From JAHBVL01 sp963712055 (lineage in GTDB: Bacteria > Chloroflexota > Chloroflexia > Thermomicrobiales > UBA6265): DNA of 64,000 nucleotides. Below the pieces are notes generated by a model. That model did not search any database. It was not told the origin of the DNA and saw only the letters and a list, made by a program, of their open reading frames with translations. Where the stretch lies: assembly GCA_963712055.1 (NCBI GenBank), contig CAVQGN010000002.1, forward strand, positions 124,001-188,000, in the 5' to 3' direction. Position numbers and translations under genes: made by a program. Below, piece by piece: positions 8,844 to 16,543 of the stretch (position 1 is the first letter of the stretch; the number at the start of each line of letters is the position of its first letter).

Positions 8844-9902
8844 TTGGATCTCGCTCGCCAATTCTATGCGTACTACCGTCCCTGGAAGAAGCTCTTTTTT
8901 CTTGATTTCGGCTGTGCCATCCTTTCCGGATTTCTCGAACTCGCATTTCCGCTGACCGTTGCCTATTTCATCGACAATCTCCTTCCCGACCAGAACTGGA
9001 CGCTGATCTTTCTGGCGTCGGCGGGATTACTCGCGATCTATCTACTCAACACCGCGTTGATGTGGATCGTGAATTACTGGGGCCACACACTGGGCATCAA
9101 TATCGAAACCGAGATGCGTCGCCGCGCTTTCGACCATCTCCAACGACTCCCATTTCGATTTTATGACAATCAGAAAACAGGCACGTTTGTTGCCCGGATG
9201 ACGAAAGACCTCGAGGAAATCGGCGAGGTCGCACACCACGGACCAGAAGATGCGTTCATTGCGGTCATGACGTTCATCGGCGCGTTCGGGTTGATGTTCT
9301 ATATCGAACCACAATTGGCGCTGATGACCGCACTCGTGGTGCCGGTTACCGCCTTCATCACAACCCGCTTCGGTTCGCGAATGATGACCACCTGGCGTGA
9401 TCTTTTCCGCAGAGTGGCCGCATTCAACACCCGCATCGAAGAAAACGTCGGCGGTATCCGGGTCGTTCAGGCGTTTGCAAACGAGGACTACGAACGCGAG
9501 TTGTTCGCAATCGACAACGCCAAATACCGGAACGCCAAACTCGAAGCCTATCGAATCATGTCGATGTCGATGTCGCTCAACTATATGAGCATGCGCCTGA
9601 CCCAGCTCTTCGTCATGATCGCCGGTACCTATTTCGTCATGGAAGGCGATCTCTCCAATGGAGGTTTCGTCAGTTTTCTGTTGCTGGTTGGTGTCTTTTT
9701 CCGACCGGTCGAAAAGATCAGCACAGTTCTCGAGATGTATCCAAAAGGAATCGCCGGTTTCCGGCGCTATCTCGAACTGCTGGCGACCGATCCGGAGATC
9801 GAGGACTTGCCCGGAGCCATCGATGTCAGGGATCTTGCGCGGCGACATCGAATACCGGAATGTTTCGTTTGGCTACATTCCGGACCGGAAGATCCTGACT
9901 GA
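8844..9902 (+). CDS. ABC exporter, N-terminal part (transmembrane domain)
   Basis: This frame encodes the ABC_membrane domain of a single-chain half exporter of the MsbA/multidrug type. It has several long hydrophobic segments in the first 320 residues, the coupling-helix region ARMTKDLEEIGE and a conserved VRVVQAFANE-like segment (GGIRVVQAFANEDYE). Near 9834-9838 the frame loses homology after AIDVRDL. The next residues expected for the family (RGDIEYRNVSFGY) continue one base over. Dropping one base from CTTG restores a single protein running to 10626. The start TTG 8844 is preceded by AAGAGG at 8833-8838. The last 20 or so residues before the stop at 9902 are therefore out of frame. Confidence 0.85.
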   Translation: MDLARQFYAYYRPWKKLFFLDFGCAILSGFLELAFPLTVAYFIDNLLPDQNWTLIFLASAGLLAIYLLNTALMWIVNYWGHTLGINIETEMRRRAFDHLQRLPFRFYDNQKTGTFVARMTKDLEEIGEVAHHGPEDAFIAVMTFIGAFGLMFYIEPQLALMTALVVPVTAFITTRFGSRMMTTWRDLFRRVAAFNTRIEENVGGIRVVQAFANEDYERELFAIDNAKYRNAKLEAYRIMSMSMSLNYMSMRLTQLFVMIAGTYFVMEGDLSNGGFVSFLLLVGVFFRPVEKISTVLEMYPKGIAGFRRYLELLATDPEIEDLPGAIDVRDLARRHRIPECFVWLHSGPEDPD

Positions 9903-10626
9903 TCTGAATCTCTCGATCGCAGCTGGCGAGACGATCGCGTTCGTTGGCCCCTCGGGAGCGGGAAAAACCACCATCTCCGCTCTTCTGCCTCGGTTCTATG
10001 AAGTCGATTCCGGTTCCATCACGATCGATGGTATCGACATCCGCGACATGACTCTTGCGTCACTGCGACGAGAGATCGGAATCGTTCAGCAGGATGTCTA
10101 TCTCTTTGGTGGAACGCTGCGTGAGAACATCGCATATGGACGTTTGGGCGCTACCCAAGCAGATATCGACGAGGTCGTTCATCGGGCCAGACTGGAATCG
10201 ATGGTCGCGCTGATGCCAAGCGGTCTGGATACGATGATCGGCGAACGAGGTGTCAAGCTCTCGGGCGGTCAGAAACAACGGGTGGCAATAGCGAGGATGT
10301 TCCTCAAGAATCCGCCGATTCTGATTCTCGATGAAGCGACCTCGGCGCTCGACTCTGAAACCGAGAGGATGATCCAGCAGTCCCTAACGGAACTGGCCGT
10401 CGGCCGGACAACCCTCGTCATTGCCCACCGCCTTGCCACGATTCGAAAAGCCGACCGGATCGTCGTCGTGGCTGACCAGGGAATCGTCGAAGAGGGAACG
10501 CATCGCGACCTCATGGCCGCTAACGGCGCCTACCGGCAGTTGCACGAAGCCCAGTTTGGTCATCACGACACGCCACCGACCAACGGTGTTGAGAACGAGT
10601 CGCTTGCGCTTTCAAGCTTCGATTAG
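9823..10626 (+). CDS. ABC exporter, C-terminal part (nucleotide-binding domain)
   Basis: This is the ATPase half of the exporter begun at 8844. It has Walker A GPSGAGKTT, the Q-loop in IGIVQQDVYLF, the ABC signature LSGGQKQR, Walker B ILILDEATSALD and the H-loop AHRLATI. All catalytic motifs are intact, so the gene looks functional apart from the one-base displacement near 9837. The ATG at 9823 is only a convenient in-frame codon and has no ribosome-binding site. Translation almost certainly begins at 8844. The joined protein would be about 593 residues, normal for this family. It is convergent with gabT. The exported substrate is unknown. Confidence 0.85.
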   Translation: MSGILRGDIEYRNVSFGYIPDRKILTDLNLSIAAGETIAFVGPSGAGKTTISALLPRFYEVDSGSITIDGIDIRDMTLASLRREIGIVQQDVYLFGGTLRENIAYGRLGATQADIDEVVHRARLESMVALMPSGLDTMIGERGVKLSGGQKQRVAIARMFLKNPPILILDEATSALDSETERMIQQSLTELAVGRTTLVIAHRLATIRKADRIVVVADQGIVEEGTHRDLMAANGAYRQLHEAQFGHHDTPPTNGVENESLALSSFD

Positions 10627-10654
10627 GCGGCTCTCAGGGTGAGACTCCGCGGGA

Positions 10655-11935
10655 TCAAATGCTCTGCACTGCCCGTTCGAACACGGTCAGGAACTCGTCA
10701 GCCTGGTCTCGCGTGACCACCAGCGGCGGGATGACGCGAATCGCCTGGTCGTATGTTCCGCAGGTAATCAGCAGCGTGTTCTGCTCAAACGCAGACTTCA
10801 CCACTCCGTTGACTGCCGCAGGGTTGACCGATCCGTCTGATTGGACGAATTCGACTGCGATCATCAGTCCCTGCCCACGAACATCGCCGATCACCGGATA
10901 CCGTTCCTGGAGCGACCGAAGTCCGGTCATCAGGTGGTCTCCGATTGCCTCAGCGTTTTCGACCAGATTTTCGTCCCGAATGACCTGCATGGTTGCCGCA
11001 ACCGCTGCCGTCGCGACCGCATTGCCACCGTAGGTGCCTCCATGGGAGCCAGGAGGCCATTTGTCCATCGTTGCTCTACTGGAAACGACAGCGCTAACAG
11101 GCATCCCCGAACCTAGACCCTTTGCAGCGGTCATGATGTCGGGAACCACATTGTGATGCTCGAAACCCCACATCTTGCCGGTGCGACCGACACCAGTCTG
11201 AATCTCGTCCATGATCAGCATGATGCCGTGTTCGTCGCAAATGGCCCGCAGTTCCCGTGTCCACCGTGTTGAAGGAACGAAATAACCACCCTCGCCGGCA
11301 ATAGTTTCGACAAGGATCGCCGCGACATCGTCGGGCATGACCATCTGGTCGAAGATTGAATGTAACTCACTGATATAGAACTCATCGGCTTCGTCGGTTG
11401 TCTGTCCGACAGGAGCGCGGTAGTAGTACGGGTACGGAGCGAAATAGACTCCGGGCAACAGCGGTTCGTAATGGCCCCGCACCTTCGCTCGAGAAGACGT
11501 CAGGGTCATGGCTGCATGGGTGCGGCCATGGAACGCTCCCTTGAAGGCGATGACAGCCGGTCGGCGGGTCACGATCTTGGCGAGCTTGATCGCGCCCTCG
11601 ATCGCTTCGGCGCCGCTATTGGCCCAGAACACCTGATCGAGCGATTCCGGCAGGGTTGCGGTCACTTCAGCGGCTGCCCGCAGCATCGATTCGTGAGCGA
11701 GGATGTTTTGTTGAGCATGAATGATCCGCGCTGCTTGTTCCTGAATCGCTTTGACAACGCGCGGATGGGAATGGCCGGTATTGACGACGGCGATACCCGA
11801 CGTGAAGTCGCTATAGCGTTGCCCGTCCCGATCCCAGAGGTAAATCCCTTCGCCATGATCAGCAAAAACGGGTGAGTACCGCCCAACAACCCGCGGGATC
11901 ATGACCTGCGGATCGAGCACAATCTCACTGAGCAT
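10655..11935 (-). CDS. gabT: class III aminotransferase, probable 4-aminobutyrate aminotransferase
   Basis: A 426-residue PLP-dependent fold-type I aminotransferase. The family features seen are WANSGAEAIEGAIKLA (phosphate binding), AFKGAFHGRTHAAM, the MDEIQTGVGRTG motif with the PLP-ring aspartate, and the catalytic lysine in TAAKGLGSGMP. Sequence style matches GabT/PuuE-like enzymes, which move the amino group of 4-aminobutyrate to 2-oxoglutarate. Other omega-amino substrates are possible. The start is fixed by AGGAGGT six bases before the ATG. gdhA elsewhere in the window could supply and consume the same glutamate/2-oxoglutarate pair. Confidence 0.85.
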   Translation of the reverse strand: MLSEIVLDPQVMIPRVVGRYSPVFADHGEGIYLWDRDGQRYSDFTSGIAVVNTGHSHPRVVKAIQEQAARIIHAQQNILAHESMLRAAAEVTATLPESLDQVFWANSGAEAIEGAIKLAKIVTRRPAVIAFKGAFHGRTHAAMTLTSSRAKVRGHYEPLLPGVYFAPYPYYYRAPVGQTTDEADEFYISELHSIFDQMVMPDDVAAILVETIAGEGGYFVPSTRWTRELRAICDEHGIMLIMDEIQTGVGRTGKMWGFEHHNVVPDIMTAAKGLGSGMPVSAVVSSRATMDKWPPGSHGGTYGGNAVATAAVAATMQVIRDENLVENAEAIGDHLMTGLRSLQERYPVIGDVRGQGLMIAVEFVQSDGSVNPAAVNGVVKSAFEQNTLLITCGTYDQAIRVIPPLVVTRDQADEFLTVFERAVQSI

Positions 11936-11983
11936 TTCGCTACCTCCTCATTTGACCATCAGAAGGAACACAACGCTTGGGGA

Positions 11984-12322
11984 CTATTTCTTTTCTTTGT
12001 CTTTGAGATCCTTGTAGTACTTTTTCGTTTTTGGAACTGGTTTCGAATCTTCAGCAGCGCGAACAGCCTGGGCTTTCGCAGATGAAACCTCGATTTCCTC
12101 TTCCAGCCGAGCCAGATCGTTGTAGACATGGACGCTATTGTTGGCAGAAGCGGTCCTCATCAACATCCGCACCAGCTGCAACTGGCTGCCAGCGGCTGCG
12201 TTCTTGGCTGCTGGCAGCGAAGCCCGCTTGATGAACACATCGACCGCGTCCAGTGTGGACTGATCGGCATCGTTCTCTTGCAGTCTGACCCGGATGGTCT
12301 GCAAACCTTCAACTACATTCAT
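11984..12322 (-). CDS. small helical protein with a lysine-rich tail, function unknown
   Basis: A 112-residue protein I do not recognise. It is predicted mostly helical (LARLEEEIEVSSAKAQAV) and ends in a basic tail KTKKYYKDLKDKEKK. No signal peptide, membrane segment or metal motif is visible. The open frame extends upstream, but the ATG at 12322 has GAAGG nine bases before it and follows a minus-strand TATACT at 12381-12376 that could be its -10. It lies downstream of that promoter and ahead of gabT with a 48-base gap. The basic tail hints at nucleic-acid or ribosome association, but that is only a guess. Confidence 0.7.
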   Translation of the reverse strand: MNVVEGLQTIRVRLQENDADQSTLDAVDVFIKRASLPAAKNAAAGSQLQLVRMLMRTASANNSVHVYNDLARLEEEIEVSSAKAQAVRAAEDSKPVPKTKKYYKDLKDKEKK

Positions 12323-12424
12323 CGGGATTGCCTTCGCTTGGGAGTGAATGGCGGAAAACGCCGCGACGCACGCCGAGTATAGCACCGGACGCGGTCGCTC
12401 CTGACCCGAAAACCTGTGCTCCTC

Positions 12425-12433
12425 GTGGTATCC
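12425..12433 (+). promoter_or_regulatory. extended -10 promoter of the thiamine operon
   Basis: TGG-TATCCT ends seven bases before the first paired base of the TPP riboswitch, so transcription would start almost at the aptamer. No clear -35 is visible. Confidence 0.5.
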
Positions 12434-12440
12434 TCACGTT

Positions 12441-12532
12441 GGTTGCCAGGGGTGCGTTTGGCGCTGAGAGTGTGGTCTTCGATCACCAACCCTCCGAACC
12501 TGATCCGGTTCGTACCGGCGAAGGGACGGCAA
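12441..12532 (+). promoter_or_regulatory. TPP riboswitch (THI element)
   Basis: The conserved aptamer cores are present: GGGGTGC then GCTGAGA on the 5' side, and ACCCTCCGAACCTGATCCGG then GGCGAAGGGA on the 3' side. Helix P1 is GTTGCC (12441-12446) with GGCAAC (12527-12532), an exact match. It precedes thiD-thiG-thiE-tenI/thiS, so thiamine pyrophosphate should repress the operon. Confidence 0.95.
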
Positions 12533-12561
12533 CAGTCAACAGCGCTGGCCAGACCCTCGCT

Positions 12562-12595
12562 CGTGGACGGAATTGTCCATGGCGGTTTGTTTTTT
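12562..12595 (+). terminator. probable expression-platform terminator of the TPP riboswitch
   Basis: CGTGGAC (12562-12568) pairs with GTCCATG (12575-12581), seven pairs with one G-T, followed by GCGG and the run TTTGTTTTTT. It lies between aptamer and thiD, so ligand binding probably controls termination. I could not identify the antiterminator pairing with certainty. Confidence 0.55.
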
Positions 12596-12613
12596 CGACT
12601 CAATGGTCGGCGA

Positions 12614-13465
12614 ATGACGCAGAATCTTCCACTTCTCGGTTCGATACCAAAAGCTCTGACCGTTGCAGGTTCCGATTCTGGAGCGGGTGCCGGGATTCAG
12701 GCTGATCTGAAGACTTTCGCCGCTCTCGGAGTGTACGGCACGTCTGCGGTGACCGCGGTGACTGCCCAGAACACCCGCGGTGTCGTCGCGATTGCTGAAG
12801 TGCCGGAAGACATCGTCGGCATCCAGATGGATGCTGTGCTGGAAGATATCGGCGCAGACGCCGCCAAAACCGGGATGCTTTCGAGCAGTGAAATCGTCAA
12901 GGTAGTGGCGGATCGCTTGGCGGCATGGGGTGTGGGCAAGGTCGTGGTCGACCCGGTCATGGTCGCGAAGAGCGGCGATTTCCTGCTTCAGCCTGATGCA
13001 GTAGACGCAGTCAGGATGCAGCTACTTCCGGAAGCCCTGATCGTCACGCCGAACATCCCTGAAGCAGAAGAACTCGCGCAGTTGCAGATCACTGATCAAC
13101 ACTCCGCTCATCAAGCAGCGCGCCGAATCTCCGAGTTTGGGCCGCGATACGTCGTCATCAAGGGCGGTCACCTCGTTGGACCGCCAATCGATCTCGTTTT
13201 CGATGGCCGTGATTTCACCGAGTTTCCGGCCGAGCGGATCAGCACCCGGAACACCCATGGAACCGGATGCACCTTTTCGGCCGCGATCACTGCAGGTTTG
13301 GCCCACGGACTCGAACCGTTGGCCGCTATCGCCGCGGCAAAGGACTACATCTCGGGCGCGCTCGCCGCGAGTTATGCCATTGGTTCAGGACACTCACCCG
13401 TCAATCACTTCTTCGGCATCACAAGTAGCGTCCACGCTGCACCGCTCAAGGAGGCACAATCATGA
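12614..13465 (+). CDS. thiD: hydroxymethylpyrimidine/phosphomethylpyrimidine kinase ThiD
   Basis: ThiD phosphorylates HMP and HMP-P to HMP-PP, the pyrimidine half of thiamine. The 283-residue ribokinase-like protein has the AGSDSGAGAGIQADLK substrate/ATP-binding start, VVDPVMVAKSG, TPNIPEAE and the anion-hole and catalytic-base motif NTHGTGCTFSAAI. The open frame runs back through the riboswitch. ATG 12614 is chosen because it sits after the riboswitch terminator and 20 residues before the conserved AGSDS. It overlaps thiG by four bases (ATGA). Confidence 0.95.
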   Translation: MTQNLPLLGSIPKALTVAGSDSGAGAGIQADLKTFAALGVYGTSAVTAVTAQNTRGVVAIAEVPEDIVGIQMDAVLEDIGADAAKTGMLSSSEIVKVVADRLAAWGVGKVVVDPVMVAKSGDFLLQPDAVDAVRMQLLPEALIVTPNIPEAEELAQLQITDQHSAHQAARRISEFGPRYVVIKGGHLVGPPIDLVFDGRDFTEFPAERISTRNTHGTGCTFSAAITAGLAHGLEPLAAIAAAKDYISGALAASYAIGSGHSPVNHFFGITSSVHAAPLKEAQS

Positions 13466-14256
13466 CCTCATCACTCGATACGCCTTTGGTCATCGCTGGC
13501 AAGACCTTTTCGAGTCGTCTCTTCCTCGGCACTGGCAAGTACCGATCGACTGACGAAATGCTGGCCGCGTTCGAAGCTGCCGACACTGAGATGATCACCG
13601 TCGCGCTCCGTCGGATCGACTTCGACGATCCTAAGAGCCGGTCAGTGCTCGAGGACATTGACTGGAAACGCTACGCAATTCTGCCCAACACAGCTGGATG
13701 CCAAACGGCTGAGGAAGCGATTCGGGTTGCCCGACTCGCCCGCGCCCTCGAACTCTCGGATTGGATCAAACTCGAAGTCATCCCTGACCCGAAGTATCTC
13801 CTCCCCGATCCGATTGGGACCTTCGAAGCCGCCCGCGTCCTGATCGATGAAGGGTTCACCGTGCTCCCCTACATCGGCGCTGACCCTGCGCTGGCTCTCC
13901 GTCTCCAGGAGATCGGCACCGCAACAGTCATGCCACTCGGTTCGCCAATCGGTTCAGGACAGGGTCTAGTCAGTATCGATTCGATCAGAATCATCGTCGA
14001 GCAGGCGACCGTGCCGGTCGTCGTCGACGCCGGTATCGGTGTGCCTTCAGATGCCGCCCAGGCAATGGAAGCTGGCGCCGATGCGGTGCTCGCAAACACC
14101 GCGGTCGCGCTTTCGCCGAATCCCGCTTTAATGGCCGAAGCGATTGCTGACGGTGTTCGCGCTGGACGGAAGGCGTTTGTGGCTGGCAGGATTCCGCGAA
14201 AAGCCTACGCTACCGCCAGCAGTCCCGTCGAAGGTCTCGTCGGCTCCGTTTCCTGA
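13462..14256 (+). CDS. thiG: thiazole synthase ThiG
   Basis: ThiG condenses deoxyxylulose 5-phosphate, dehydroglycine and ThiS-thiocarboxylate sulfur into the thiazole phosphate. It is a 264-residue TIM-barrel protein with the family blocks FLGTGKY, ITVALRR, LPNTAGC, KLEVIPDPKYLLPD, MPLGSPIGSG and DAGIGVPSDAA. The catalytic lysine is in IKLEVI. A strong AAGGAGG precedes the ATG, which overlaps the thiD stop. Its sulfur-carrier partner ThiS is fused to the last gene of this operon. The enzymes that make dehydroglycine (ThiO or ThiH) and ThiF are not in the window. Confidence 0.96.
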   Translation: MTSSLDTPLVIAGKTFSSRLFLGTGKYRSTDEMLAAFEAADTEMITVALRRIDFDDPKSRSVLEDIDWKRYAILPNTAGCQTAEEAIRVARLARALELSDWIKLEVIPDPKYLLPDPIGTFEAARVLIDEGFTVLPYIGADPALALRLQEIGTATVMPLGSPIGSGQGLVSIDSIRIIVEQATVPVVVDAGIGVPSDAAQAMEAGADAVLANTAVALSPNPALMAEAIADGVRAGRKAFVAGRIPRKAYATASSPVEGLVGSVS

Positions 14257-14277
14257 CGAATCAAGAGGAGGCTGAGC

Positions 14278-14913
14278 ATGGTTTTCGGTGCTACCCGACC
14301 GGTGCTTTACTTGGTGCTCGAACCTTCCACACCCACTGACGAGTTGATTGCGCTCGTCGAAGCATCGCTCGACGGGGGCGTCGATGTCGTTCAGCTCCGC
14401 GAGAAATCTTTGACTGACCGGGAGATGCTCGAACGGGCCAGCAGACTGCGTCACCTGACCGATCTTTTCGGCGCAAAACTGATCGTCAACGATAGGATCG
14501 ATGTTGCTCTCGCCGCAGCCGCGGATGGTGTGCATCTCGGGGTCGATGACCTGCCGTTGGCTTCCGCTTTCGAAATCGCACCGATCGGTTTTGAAATCGG
14601 CTATTCGCCCGAAGACCAGCACCAGGTCCACGCAGCGCAGACCGCCGGTGCAACCTATCTCGGACTTGGCCCGATCCACGTCACGACATCCAAGACTGAT
14701 GCTGGCGATCCGATCGGTGTGGCCGGTTTCGAGTTCCGTGCGGCGGGTTCGAAGTTACCCGCGATAGCCATTGGCGGCATCCAACCGGCTGATGTCGCCC
14801 AACTCCTGACCTCAGGCGCGGCTGGCGTGGCGGTCATGAGTGCAATCACGCGATCGACCGATCCGCGGGAGATGGCGGCGCAATTCAGAAGCGTTCTGGA
14901 CGCCGCAGTCTGA
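14278..14913 (+). CDS. thiE: thiamine-phosphate synthase ThiE
   Basis: ThiE joins HMP-PP and thiazole phosphate into thiamine phosphate. The 211-residue TIM barrel has the diphosphate/Mg motifs QLREKSL, LIVNDRIDVALAAAADGVHLG, GLGPIHVTTSKTDAG and AIAIGGI. The catalytic asparagine-aspartate (ND) and the T-x-T/S-K loop are intact, unlike in the TenI-type paralogue that follows. The ATG is preceded by GAGGAGG. It overlaps the next gene by one base (14913). Confidence 0.93.
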   Translation: MVFGATRPVLYLVLEPSTPTDELIALVEASLDGGVDVVQLREKSLTDREMLERASRLRHLTDLFGAKLIVNDRIDVALAAAADGVHLGVDDLPLASAFEIAPIGFEIGYSPEDQHQVHAAQTAGATYLGLGPIHVTTSKTDAGDPIGVAGFEFRAAGSKLPAIAIGGIQPADVAQLLTSGAAGVAVMSAITRSTDPREMAAQFRSVLDAAV

Positions 14914-15755
14914 TGACTCTGGCGCGCCTGATGCTGGTGACGAATCGGCATCTCTCGAATCGGCCCGTAGCTGAGATCGTCGACGCTGCTGTTCGTGGTG
15001 GCGTCGATTTCGTTCAGATACGGGAAAAGGACTTCGACTCTGTCGATCTTCTGAACCTTGTTCGTGAAGTGCAGGCGGTGGTTGGAGACCGAGCACTGAT
15101 CTCGGTGAACGGAAGCGCCGACGTTGCGATCAACCTCGGTGTTGGTCTTCATCTGCCAGAGTTCGATCCGCTGCCTCCATACATACGCTCGAATCTGGCG
15201 CATGGAGCGCTGATCGGACGGTCAGTGCATAGCATTGGGCATGCGTCTGGCGCTGAAGATTCACTCGACTATCTGGTGGCAGGTCATGTTTTTGCAACCA
15301 GCAGCAAACTTGGGCAAACACCGCTTGGCCTCGCCGGACTTCAGGCGATGACCAGCGTCGCTACCGCTCCAGTACTTGCGATCGGAGGTATCCTCCCGGA
15401 ATCGGTCGGAGCGGTGATCGCTGCCGGATCACATGGGATTGCCGTGATGTCGGGAATCTATGCGGCAACGGACCCTGAAATCGCGGCGCGACGCTACCGC
15501 CAAGCGTTGGATCAAGCAGCAATGTACAACCAAACCCAGGAACCTAGCGAGATCGAGATTCAGGTAAACGGTAAACCGGCGTTGGTCATATCGGGCTGGA
15601 CTCTTTCCGACTTCCTCGCCAGCAAAGAGCTGCATGAACGGATGGTCGTCATCGAACGTAACGGCACGATCCTCCGCTATCCGCAGTATCCGAAAACCAT
15701 TATCGAGGCTGGTGACGTGCTCGAAATCGTCCATTTCGTCGGCGGCGGATCTTGA
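14913..15755 (+). CDS. TenI-like domain fused to sulfur carrier ThiS
   Basis: A 280-residue two-domain protein. Residues 1-205 are a ThiE/TenI-like barrel with the TenI features GLHLPE, IGRSVHS and GHVFATSSKLGQTPLGL. TenI tautomerises thiazole phosphate and lacks synthase activity, and I infer that role here. Residues about 212-280 are ThiS: IEIQVNGKPALVISGWTLSDFL and the tail EIVHFVGGGS. ThiS carries sulfur as a thiocarboxylate on its final glycine, but here one serine follows the GGG. Either the serine is trimmed or the numbering of the active glycine differs. The fusion puts the carrier, which feeds ThiG, on the enzyme acting on ThiG's product. Confidence 0.9.
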   Translation: MTLARLMLVTNRHLSNRPVAEIVDAAVRGGVDFVQIREKDFDSVDLLNLVREVQAVVGDRALISVNGSADVAINLGVGLHLPEFDPLPPYIRSNLAHGALIGRSVHSIGHASGAEDSLDYLVAGHVFATSSKLGQTPLGLAGLQAMTSVATAPVLAIGGILPESVGAVIAAGSHGIAVMSGIYAATDPEIAARRYRQALDQAAMYNQTQEPSEIEIQVNGKPALVISGWTLSDFLASKELHERMVVIERNGTILRYPQYPKTIIEAGDVLEIVHFVGGGS

Positions 15756-15777
15756 AGCCAACGCTCAGCGCAACCTG

Positions 15778-16030
15778 GTGGCGAGGGTTGTGGGCCAGGT
15801 CCTGCAAGTTGCCGGCCCGTTGATGACCGTGTCGGGGTACGTTCTCGCCCAGATGGAGCGACTCAACCTGGAATCGCTCCCCTGTCTCCGTTTCAACTTC
15901 CTCAGCTCCGGAATCCTAGCGTTCTTGGCGCAGTCGGACCGACAATGGGAGTCTCTTTTGCTCGAACGGTTCTTGGGCGATGGTGTCGCTGGTAAGCCTG
16001 CTTCGCCTGACGGTTGTCGCCAAGGCGTGA
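15778..16030 (+). CDS. small membrane protein of the CBU_0592-like type, one-base frameshift
   Basis: From a GTG at 15778 the frame reads QVLQVAGPLMTVSGYVLAQM, then RQWESLLLE. At 15967 one extra C displaces it. Skipping that base gives GSWAMVSLVSLLRL and a TGA at 16028-16030. The joined 83-residue protein has three hydrophobic segments. Its ending (LLLE-G-x-W-A-x-V-S-L) matches the small CBU_0592-like membrane proteins often annotated as hypothetical permeases. Function is unknown. It starts 22 bases after the TenI-ThiS stop and may be co-transcribed with the thiamine genes. The start has no clear ribosome-binding site. It converges with the alkyltransferase-like gene. Confidence 0.6.
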
Positions 16031-16042
16031 GGGCAGCGACTT

Positions 16043-16393
16043 TCAGGATTCGTCTGGCCACCGGTGTTTGGCAAGATCGACTCGGAACTCGGACAGAAAC
16101 GTGACACCTTCGTCTTCGAGCAAACCCTTCATGATGGCTGGATGACCAAATGCCCATCCTCCGGACAGTTCCCCGCGGGCGTTGACGACTCGGTGAGCGG
16201 GCAGATCAAGCTCTTCTGGCATCCTCGCCAGAATCCAACCAACCTGGCGGCCCCCACCGCGCACGCTGGCAAGTCGGGCGAGTCCACCATAGGTAATCAC
16301 GCGACCAGTTGGTACCCGTGCCAGCACAAACCAGACGCGCTCCGCTGCCGTTGATTGTCGGGTCCAGGGGACCGCAGGATGTTCAGTCTCCAT
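16043..16393 (-). CDS. alkyltransferase-like protein (MGMT family without the catalytic cysteine)
   Basis: A 116-residue protein equal to the DNA-binding domain of O6-alkylguanine-DNA alkyltransferase: VWFVLARVPTGRVITYGGLARLA (winged helix) and GGGRQVGWILARMP (arginine-finger region). The active-site motif PCHRV of true alkyltransferases reads PAHRVV here, so it cannot accept alkyl groups. ATL proteins of this kind flip out O6-alkylguanine and hand it to nucleotide excision repair (known for the family). uvrA is encoded at 39151. The frame continues upstream antisense to secA, but the ATG at 16393 matches the family start, with a possible -10 (TATACC) about 16 bases before it. Confidence 0.88.
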   Translation of the reverse strand: METEHPAVPWTRQSTAAERVWFVLARVPTGRVITYGGLARLASVRGGGRQVGWILARMPEELDLPAHRVVNARGELSGGWAFGHPAIMKGLLEDEGVTFLSEFRVDLAKHRWPDES

Positions 16394-16543
16394 CGCGCTA
16401 AACGGTATACTGAAATGTTGTAGGTCGGCGAAACCACCTGCTGAACCATCCGCCTGAACCAGAGCCGAGGCGTTCCTTCTAGAACCGCGCCGATTGTCAC
16501 CACCCGTGAGACCTCGGTCGAACACCATCAGAACAGGACGAGC

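Noticed and set aside
9042..9848. A 268-residue minus-strand frame opposite the ABC exporter
   Set aside because: Shadow of the exporter gene, with no recognisable domain.
12416..12613. N-terminal extension of thiD
   Set aside because: It runs through the TPP riboswitch and its terminator. The family start is at 12614.
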